From contig JAUJMY010000009.1 of assembly GCA_030446625.1 (NCBI GenBank), positions 1-59,610 on the forward strand: a stretch of 59,610 nucleotides of DNA, in the 5' to 3' direction. The notes below the pieces were generated by a model. It had not been told where the DNA came from. It saw only the letters and a program-made list of their open reading frames with translations, and did not search any database. Below, one piece after another: positions 53,855 through 59,610 of this stretch (position 1 is its first letter; each line of letters starts with the position of its first letter). The position numbers and the translations under genes were made by a program. Origin of the DNA: Gaiellaceae bacterium (lineage in GTDB: Bacteria > Actinomycetota > Thermoleophilia > Gaiellales > Gaiellaceae).

Positions 53855-54420
53855 CCGAGCCGGCCCGACACGTCGACGTGCGCGTCGGCTCGTCCACGGA
53901 CGCGCTCACGCCCGTATCAGTCGCCGAGCGGTCCCTCGCCGCCGGCGCGAGGCAGTGGGCCGGGCTCGTCGCGGTCGCGGCGGCCGCGGTCGCGGCCGAC
54001 CAGCTGACGAAGCAGCTCGTCGCGAGCCGCCTGCCGCTCGGCGACGAGGTGGACGTGGCGGGGCCGGTCTCGATCCACCACGTCCAGAACTCCGGCATCG
54101 CGTTCGGCCTCTTCGCGAGCGCGACCTCGCTCGTGATCGTCCTGACGGCATGCGCCGTCGCGTGGATGGTCGTCTTCTTCGCCCGCTCCGGCTCCCGCCA
54201 CCCGATTCTGCCCGTCGGGTTGGGACTCGTGATCGGCGGCAGCCTCTCGAACCTCGTCGACCGGATCCGGCTCGGCCACGTCACCGACTTCCTCGACGTC
54301 CGCTTCTGGCCCGCGTTCAACCTCGCCGACTCGTTCATCGTCGTCGGAGTCGCCGTCCTGCTCGGCGCGCTCCTCGTCGCGGAGCGCGACCCGCGGCGGC
54401 GCTCGCGCGACTCTCGCTGA
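53851..54420 (+). CDS. lspA: Lipoprotein signal peptidase (signal peptidase II)
   Basis: This protein of 189 residues starts at TTG 53851 in a TTGA overlap (GTG 53878 is possible). Four membrane helices are predicted. Catalytic regions are VQNSGIAFGLF, GGSLSNLVDRIRLGHVTDFLDV (first Asp) and FNLADSFIVVG (second Asp). It removes signal peptides from prolipoproteins. The N-terminal 30 residues before the first helix are longer than usual, which is a reason to consider the later start. Confidence 0.93.
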   Translation: MTEPARHVDVRVGSSTDALTPVSVAERSLAAGARQWAGLVAVAAAAVAADQLTKQLVASRLPLGDEVDVAGPVSIHHVQNSGIAFGLFASATSLVIVLTACAVAWMVVFFARSGSRHPILPVGLGLVIGGSLSNLVDRIRLGHVTDFLDVRFWPAFNLADSFIVVGVAVLLGALLVAERDPRRRSRDSR

Positions 54421-55322
54421 CGACGCGGGTCGTCGTTCCGGCCTCCGCCGCGGGTGAGCGGCTCGACCGCTTCCTCGCCGGGCTGCACGTCGTCGGCTCG
54501 CGCGCGGAGGCGGAGAGGCTGCTGGCCGCGGGCGCGGTCCGGATCGGCGGCGAGGTGCGCCCGAAGAGCTTCCGGCTCGGGGGCGGCGAGGAGCTGGAGC
54601 TCGAGCGAGCGGTGCCGGCCGCGGACGAGGGAGACGCTGCCGTTCCGCAACTCCGCGTCGCCCACGAGGACGAGCACGTGCTCGTCGTCGACAAGGACGC
54701 AGGCGTGGTCGTGCATCCCGGCGCCGGTCACGCCGGCGGGACGCTCGCGCAGGCCCTCGCGGGTCGGGCGGCCGGCGGCGACGATCCTGCGCGCGCGGGC
54801 ATCGTGCACCGACTCGACCGCGACACGTCCGGCCTGATCGTCGTCGCGCGCTCCGAGCACGCGTACCGGCGCCTCCAGGCGCTGATTCGACGGCGGGAGG
54901 TCGAGCGCGGGTACGTCGCGCTCGTCCGCGGCCGGCCGCAGTCGCGCGCGGGGCGGATCGACGCCGCGATCGGCCGCGACCGCTCCGACCCGACGCGCCA
55001 CTCGCTCGACACGGAGAACCCTCGCGAAGCCGTCACGCACTTCGACGTCGGGGAGCTCCTGCCGCAGCACGCCCTGCTCGCGGTTCGGCTCGAGACGGGG
55101 CGGACGCACCAGATCCGGGTCCACCTGGCGGCGATCGACCTGCCGCTCTCCGGGGACCCGGTCTACGGGGTCGCGGGAGACCTCGGCCTCGAGCGGCAGT
55201 TCCTGCACGCGGCGCGCCTCGCTTTCGCGCACCCCGTCACCGGCGAGCGGCTCGAGCTCGCCTCGCCGCTGCCGCCGGACCTCGAGCGCGCCCTCGAGCG
55301 AGCGCGCGGCGGGGGGGACTAG
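54417..55322 (+). CDS. rluD: RluD/RluA-family 23S rRNA pseudouridine synthase
   Basis: This protein of 301 residues begins LTTRVVVPASAAGERLDRFLAG, a standard family start. The only start codon consistent with it is CTG 54417, overlapping the lspA stop (CTGA). An S4 RNA-binding domain (residues 12-65) is followed by the catalytic domain with GIVHRLDRDTSGLIVVA (catalytic Asp), GYVALVRG and LETGRTHQIRVHLA. It modifies uridines in 23S rRNA. The stop shares CTAG with the convergent GGDEF gene. Confidence 0.92.
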   Translation: MTTRVVVPASAAGERLDRFLAGLHVVGSRAEAERLLAAGAVRIGGEVRPKSFRLGGGEELELERAVPAADEGDAAVPQLRVAHEDEHVLVVDKDAGVVVHPGAGHAGGTLAQALAGRAAGGDDPARAGIVHRLDRDTSGLIVVARSEHAYRRLQALIRRREVERGYVALVRGRPQSRAGRIDAAIGRDRSDPTRHSLDTENPREAVTHFDVGELLPQHALLAVRLETGRTHQIRVHLAAIDLPLSGDPVYGVAGDLGLERQFLHAARLAFAHPVTGERLELASPLPPDLERALERARGGGD

Positions 55323-56272
55323 CCCGCCGAGCGCGTCCGCTTCTGCTCGTACATCCGCCGGTCGGCGATGCGGAAGAGGGCATCTGCGGTCGTGCCCTCG
55401 CTCGGGAACTCCGCGACGCCGGGGCTGACCGAGAAGCCGGAGGGGAGCTCGCCACGCGCGACGCGCTCGTCGAGGCGATCGACGAGGCGCTCGAGGAACC
55501 CGGCGGCCGCCTCCGCGTCGCTCTCGACGAGCGCCACGGCGAACTCGTCGCCGCCCATCCGGCCCGCGATGTCCGACCCGCGCATGCCGTCCGCGAGCAG
55601 GGTCGCGATGCACCGCAGCAGCCGATCGCCCTCGGGGTGGCCGTGCGTGTCGTTGATCTCCTTGAAGCGGTCGACGTCGAAGAAGACGAGAGCGACGCGG
55701 TGCTCGTAGCGCTTCGCGCGCTCCACCTCCACCTCGAGCTCGCTCGTGAACGCCTGGTGGTTCAGCAGCCCGGTCAGCGGGTCGAGGCGAGCGCGCAGCG
55801 CGAGCTCGGAGGTCGCGCGGTCGAAGTACGCGACGACGCACTCGGTGACGAGCTGGTCGATCGTGTCGTTGAGCCGGCGCTCGACGAGCAGCACCTCCCC
55901 CGTCTCGTGCAGCACGTTCGAGCGCGACACGAACCGCCACAGGACGCGGCGCAGGAGCAGGAACTCCGTGACGATCTCGCGCGGCGCGAAGCCCAGCGCC
56001 TCGCGCTCGCCGGCATGGTCGCGGACGAGCGTGGCGAGCGGGCTGCCGCGACGGACGCGGCCGGGCTGCGGGTCCGAGAGCTCCTTGCCGAGCTCGGTGA
56101 TGAACGTCGGCATGTCGCCGAGCTGGCCGAGTCGCCCCAGGCGCGCGAGAGAGGGGATCGCGTCGTCTCGTAGGGCCTCGTCGAGGAAGTCCTGCGCGAG
56201 CTCCCACGCCGAGTCGCGGATCTCGGCGCCGAGCCGGTCCAGCGCAGCGCGCTCGCTCGTGGTGACGCTCAT
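55319..56272 (-). CDS. Diguanylate cyclase (GGDEF) with helical sensor domain
   Basis: This 317-residue protein has a ~145-residue helical N-terminal domain ([36 protein letters not shown]), resembling the RsbRD-type sensor fold. A complete GGDEF domain follows: [33 protein letters not shown], and [11 protein letters not shown] (GGDEF at about 240-244). The inhibitory I-site RGSD lies five residues before RMGGDEF's glycines. Both active and feedback sites are intact, so it should make cyclic di-GMP. No membrane segment is present. It opposes the HD-GYP protein at 32-34 kb. Confidence 0.92.
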   Translation of the reverse strand: MSVTTSERAALDRLGAEIRDSAWELAQDFLDEALRDDAIPSLARLGRLGQLGDMPTFITELGKELSDPQPGRVRRGSPLATLVRDHAGEREALGFAPREIVTEFLLLRRVLWRFVSRSNVLHETGEVLLVERRLNDTIDQLVTECVVAYFDRATSELALRARLDPLTGLLNHQAFTSELEVEVERAKRYEHRVALVFFDVDRFKEINDTHGHPEGDRLLRCIATLLADGMRGSDIAGRMGGDEFAVALVESDAEAAAGFLERLVDRLDERVARGELPSGFSVSPGVAEFPSEGTTADALFRIADRRMYEQKRTRSAG

Positions 56273-56312
56273 CGCAGCTACAACGCGCGCGTCCGGTCAA
56301 CGGTCACGCTGC

Positions 56313-56437
56313 TAGCATGCAGCGGTTTTTCCGTCTCCTACCCGGCGGGCAGGAACGGGTGGCGGTGCCGGTCGCGAGGCCGGTTCCACTCGCGGCTCGC
56401 CGGCGCACCGCACCGTAACCAGGAAGGGAGCAGAGCA
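56313..56437 (+). promoter_or_regulatory. rpsB promoter and structured leader
   Basis: TAGCAT at 56313-56318 is a -10 candidate giving a leader of about 115 nt before GTG 56438. The leader contains GC-rich complementary pieces (for example GTGCCGG near 56363 and CCGGCGCAC near 56400) and ends in a good ribosome binding site (AGGAAGGGAG). This is the only long leader seen in the window, so autoregulation by S2 is plausible but unproven. Confidence 0.4.
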
Positions 56438-57337
56438 GTGTCCGTCGTCTCCATGCGAGAACTCCTGGAGGCTGGGGTCCACTTCGGCCACCAGACCCGC
56501 CGCTGGAACCCGAAGATGAAGCGCTTCATCTTCACCGAGCGCGGGGGCATCTACATCATCGACCTCCAGCAGACGCTCGAGCTGCTCCACGAGGCACACG
56601 ACTTCGCGCGCAACGTCGCCGACCGCGGCGGCTCGATCCTCTTCGTAGGCACGAAGAAGCAGAGCCAGGACGCGATCGCCGAGCAGGCCGGGCGTGTCGG
56701 CATGCCGTACGTGAACCACCGGTGGCTCGGCGGGCTGCTGACGAACTGGCGCACGATGGCCGACCGGATCGACCGGCTGCACGAGCTGCGTCGGCTGAAG
56801 GAGGAGGGCCAGCTCGACCTGCTGCCGGCGAAGGAGCGGATCTCGATGCTCGGCGAGCTCGAGAAGCTCGAGGCGAACCTGGGCGGCGTGGCGGAGATGC
56901 GCCGCCAGCCGGACGCCGTCTTCATCGTCGACCTGCGCAAGGAGCAGCTCGCCGTCCGCGAGGCGCGGCGGCTCGGGATGCCCGTCGTCGCGCTCGTGGA
57001 CACGAACTGCGATCCGGACGAGGCCGACTACGTGATTCCGGGCAACGACGACGCGATCCGGTCCTGCAGCCTGATCGTGCGGGCGATCGCGGACGGGATC
57101 GCCGCGGGGCAGTCGAAGGCGACCGTCGCGGACTTCACGCCTCCCGAGACGAACGGCGCCGAGGCAGCGGGCGACGAGACGGAGATCGCCCAGCCCGGGG
57201 TCGCCGTCGACGCACCCGCCGAGTACGAGCAGGTCGGGCAGGGTGAGCGCACCGTCGAGGCGCCGGATCCCTTCGTCGAGGCGGCGGGCGAGGACGCGGC
57301 GGGCACGACACCTGCGGCCGGAGCGGAGGGCGCGTGA
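56438..57337 (+). CDS. rpsB: 30S ribosomal protein S2
   Basis: This 299-residue protein starts at GTG 56438 with a strong Shine-Dalgarno site. Core sequences are [64 protein letters not shown] and [11 protein letters not shown]. The C-terminal ~60 residues are an acidic Ala/Glu-rich extension ([13 protein letters not shown] ...), common in actinobacterial S2. The stop overlaps tsf (GTGA). Confidence 0.98.
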   Translation: MSVVSMRELLEAGVHFGHQTRRWNPKMKRFIFTERGGIYIIDLQQTLELLHEAHDFARNVADRGGSILFVGTKKQSQDAIAEQAGRVGMPYVNHRWLGGLLTNWRTMADRIDRLHELRRLKEEGQLDLLPAKERISMLGELEKLEANLGGVAEMRRQPDAVFIVDLRKEQLAVREARRLGMPVVALVDTNCDPDEADYVIPGNDDAIRSCSLIVRAIADGIAAGQSKATVADFTPPETNGAEAAGDETEIAQPGVAVDAPAEYEQVGQGERTVEAPDPFVEAAGEDAAGTTPAAGAEGA

Positions 57338-58140
57338 CCGCGATCTCCGCAAGCCTCGTGAAGGAGCTCCGCGACCAGACGGGCGCGGGGATGATGGACG
57401 CGAAGCGCGCGCTCGAGGAGACGAGCGGCGACCTCGAGGCCGCGCGCCGCATCCTGCGCGAGCGCGGGATGGCGCAGGCTGGGAAGCGCGCGGGGCGCGA
57501 GACGACCGAGGGCGTCGTGCTCGTCTCCATCTCGGGCAACGTCGGCACGATCGTCGCCGTCGGCTGCGAGACGGAGCCGGTGTCGAAGAACGAGCAGTTC
57601 CTCGCCTACGCGGAGCGCGTGCGCGACGTCGTCGCCGAACGCGGCGCCGACGCCGTCCACGACGTCGAGGAGGAGCGACAGGAGCTCGTAGGCAAGATCA
57701 ACGAGAACATCGTCGTCGTCGGCGCCGCTCGTGTCGAGGCGGAGGAAGGCGAGTCGCTGGCGGAGTACGTGCATCCGCCCGCGAACAAGATCGGCGTCCT
57801 CGTGCGCGTGCGCGGCGAGAATGCGGCCGCGGCGCGGCGGCTCGCGATGCACATCACCTCCGCGGCGCCGTCGTGGCTCCGCCGCGAAGACGTGCCGCAG
57901 GAGCTCGTCGCGGCAGAGCGTGACGTGTACCGCGCGTCCGACGAGCTTCAGGGCAAGCCGGAGCAGGCGCGGGAGAAGATCGTCGAAGGCATGCTGAACA
58001 AGCGCTTCTTCGCCGCGTACCCGGGCGGAGCGCTGCTCGAGCAGCCCTGGATCCACGACACGTCGCTGACCGTCGCGAAGGCGCTCGCGGAGGAGGGGCT
58101 CGAAGTCGGCGCGTTCGAGCGGTTCGCGCTCGGAGGATGA
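57334..58140 (+). CDS. tsf: Elongation factor Ts
   Basis: This 268-residue protein starts at GTG 57334 in the rpsB stop (GTGA). The N-terminal UBA-like domain reads [20 protein letters not shown], followed by [19 protein letters not shown]. The core has [14 protein letters not shown], the EF-Tu-contacting motif, then coiled-coil and C-terminal module ([12 protein letters not shown]). It regenerates EF-Tu-GTP. Length is normal for one-core bacterial EF-Ts. Confidence 0.98.
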   Translation: MTAISASLVKELRDQTGAGMMDAKRALEETSGDLEAARRILRERGMAQAGKRAGRETTEGVVLVSISGNVGTIVAVGCETEPVSKNEQFLAYAERVRDVVAERGADAVHDVEEERQELVGKINENIVVVGAARVEAEEGESLAEYVHPPANKIGVLVRVRGENAAAARRLAMHITSAAPSWLRREDVPQELVAAERDVYRASDELQGKPEQAREKIVEGMLNKRFFAAYPGGALLEQPWIHDTSLTVAKALAEEGLEVGAFERFALGG

Positions 58141-58222
58141 GCACGCTCCGCGTCTGGCTCGCCCGGCGAGACACGAGACCCGCCGCCGCACTCGCGCCGC
58201 CCGAGCGACGGGAGTCCCTGTA

Positions 58223-58993
58223 GTGGAGGTCCGGCCGAAAGACGCGCCGGCGCCGGCCGCGGGCGCGGCGCCGGTGTTCTCGCGCATCCTGCTCAAGCTG
58301 TCCGGCGAGGCGCTCCTCGGCGCGCGCGAGTACGGCATCGACCTCGCGACGGTCGAGACGATCGCGGCCGAGGTCGCGGGGATCCGGTCATCCGGCGTCG
58401 AGACGGCGATCGTCGTCGGGGGCGGGAACATCTACCGCGGCATGGCTGCCGCCGCCGAGGGAATGGACCGGGCGACCGCCGACTACGCGGGAATGCTCGC
58501 CACCGTCCTGAACGCGCTCGCCCTGCAGGACGCGCTCGAGCGGCAGGGCGCCGACACGCGCGTCATGTCGGCGATCGAGGTCTCGGAGGTCGCCGAGCCG
58601 TACATCCGACGGCGCGCGATCCGCCACCTGGAGAAGGGGCGCGTCGTCATCTTCGCCGCGGGTACGGGCAACCCGTTCTTCACCACCGACACGGCGGCGG
58701 CGCTGCGTGCGCTGGAGATCAACGCGGACGCGATGCTGATGGCGAAGCACGGCGTCGAAGGCGTCTACGACGGCGACCCGAACCGCGAGTCGCGGGCGGA
58801 GTTCCTCCCCGAGCTCACGCATCTCGAGGCGATCGAGCGCGGCCTGCGCGTGATGGACACGACCGCGCTGTCCCTCTGCATGGACAACGAGCTTCCGATC
58901 CACGTGTTCGCGCTCGCGCCCGGAAACATCCAGCGCCTCGTGCGCGGCGAGCGCGTCGGCACGATCATCTCCAACGGGAAGGGAGACGGCTGA
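58223..58993 (+). CDS. pyrH: Uridylate kinase
   Basis: This 256-residue protein starts at GTG 58223 with GGGAG upstream, after an 82-base gap with no gene. It carries [24 protein letters not shown], the [15 protein letters not shown] segment, and [23 protein letters not shown] kinase makes UDP for RNA/DNA and feeds PyrG in this same window. An N-terminal extension of ~17 alanine/proline-rich residues precedes the usual start; the real start may be later. Confidence 0.97.
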   Translation: MEVRPKDAPAPAAGAAPVFSRILLKLSGEALLGAREYGIDLATVETIAAEVAGIRSSGVETAIVVGGGNIYRGMAAAAEGMDRATADYAGMLATVLNALALQDALERQGADTRVMSAIEVSEVAEPYIRRRAIRHLEKGRVVIFAAGTGNPFFTTDTAAALRALEINADAMLMAKHGVEGVYDGDPNRESRAEFLPELTHLEAIERGLRVMDTTALSLCMDNELPIHVFALAPGNIQRLVRGERVGTIISNGKGDG

Positions 58994-59556
58994 TGGCCAC
59001 GATCGACGAGTTCCTCCAGGACGCGACGCGGCGGATGGACCGCTCGATCGAGGCCGCTCGCGAGCACTTCAACAGCGTCCGCACGGGGCGCGCATCCCCG
59101 GCGCTGCTCGACCGCGTCCAGATCGACTACTACGGCCAGCCGACGCCGCTGAAGCAGCTCGCGGCGATCAACGCGCCGGAGGCCCGCCTGTTGACGGTGC
59201 AGCCGTTCGATCCGGGCTCGATCAAGGCGATCGAGCGCGCGATCCAGGAGTCGGATCTCGGCCTGACGCCATCGAACGACGGCAAGGTGATCCGGCTCCC
59301 GGTGCCGCAGCTGACCGAGGAGCGGCGTAAGGAGCTCGTGAAGCTCGTACGCGGCATGGCGGAGGAGAGCCGCGTCGCCGTCCGCAACGTCCGCCGCGAC
59401 GTGATGCACCATCTGCAGGAGCTCGTCCGCAACGGGGACGTCGGCGACGACGAGGAGCGACGCGCAGAGGATCGCGTCCAGAAGCTCACGGACGAGCACG
59501 TAAAGAAGATCGACGAGCTCCTGAAGCACAAGGAAGCGGAGATCATGGAAGTGTGA
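58993..59556 (+). CDS. frr: Ribosome recycling factor
   Basis: This 187-residue protein starts at ATG 58993, overlapping the pyrH stop by one base (TGATG). Conserved parts include VRTGRASPALLDRVQIDYYG, TPLKQLAAINAPEARLL, SDLGLTPSNDGKVIRLPVP and LTEERRKELVKLV. It splits post-termination ribosomes with EF-G. It completes the classical rpsB-tsf-pyrH-frr cluster. Confidence 0.98.
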   Translation: MATIDEFLQDATRRMDRSIEAAREHFNSVRTGRASPALLDRVQIDYYGQPTPLKQLAAINAPEARLLTVQPFDPGSIKAIERAIQESDLGLTPSNDGKVIRLPVPQLTEERRKELVKLVRGMAEESRVAVRNVRRDVMHHLQELVRNGDVGDDEERRAEDRVQKLTDEHVKKIDELLKHKEAEIMEV

Positions 59557-59559
59557 CGT

Positions 59560-59610
<51 letters not shown>

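Noticed and set aside
53586..56300. A 904-residue open frame on the minus strand
   Set aside because: It is an antisense shadow of dksA, lspA and rluD, whose plus-strand products have full family motifs; the shadow is arginine/alanine-rich with no domain.

Overview
The window is 59.6 kb of very GC-rich bacterial chromosome that is almost entirely coding. Many starts are GTG and many neighbouring genes overlap by 4 nt (NTGA). The gene order points to an actinobacterium: recN-steA-mctB-...-pyrG-...-NUDIX matches the mycobacterial recN/Rv1697/Rv1698/pyrG/NUDIX block, and sepF-yggT-divIVA, an imuB/dnaE2 mutasome and an actinobacterial/Bacillus-type LexA box are also present. The DUF3866 gene, pyruvate phosphate dikinase with its regulator, and the general style suggest a deep-branching lineage such as Thermoleophilia/Gaiellales. 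That placement is inference, not demonstrated.

Layout. (1) 1-8.3 kb: end of recN, the division/envelope genes steA and mctB/steB, a GT2-MraY-like fusion, pyrG, an M20 peptidase, DUF3866 and a NUDIX hydrolase, tightly coupled. (2) 8.4-15.6 kb: alanine dehydrogenase, nucleoside salvage (deoB, deoA) with a methyltransferase between them, a nucleotidyltransferase, and repair genes fpg and recO around a glutaredoxin. (3) 15.6-25.2 kb: glycyl-tRNA synthetase, an HtrA-like protease, the PPDK regulator, a LigD-type primase/polymerase, a P-loop kinase, two tandem methyltransferases and ppdK. (4) 25.3-36 kb: an accessory-looking stretch with a probable restriction-modification pair of lower GC, a cupin with two compensating frameshifts, an AadB-like nucleotidyltransferase, decayed genes carrying 46- and 55-bp duplications, SPFH/NfeD, a rhomboid, an HD-GYP receptor, and SOS-controlled imuB. 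(5) 36-47 kb: a bicupin, dnaE2, a secreted subtilase, a glycosyltransferase, an EEP nuclease, a class V aminotransferase, and an IS481-family element lying exactly between two convergent genes. (6) 47-59.6 kb: murA, a degenerate HisB-like protein, ridA, cca, pgeF-yggS-sepF-yggT-divIVA, dksA/traR, lspA, rluD, a diguanylate cyclase, then rpsB-tsf-pyrH-frr. The last 51 bases are a G homopolymer, almost certainly a sequencing artefact.

How parts work together: the PPDK regulator and ppdK form a controlled PEP/pyruvate switch. imuB and dnaE2 form the mutagenic SOS mutasome, and imuB has two LexA boxes over its promoter. steA/mctB, sepF/yggT/divIVA and murA serve division and wall synthesis, but ftsZ is absent from its usual place before pgeF. 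A recurring -10-like hexamer 6-7 nt before start codons suggests that many genes here are transcribed as leaderless mRNAs. Three genes (pyrG, pgeF, rluD) appear to start at CTG inside CTGA overlaps. Several genes carry frameshifts, which may be real decay or assembly error.
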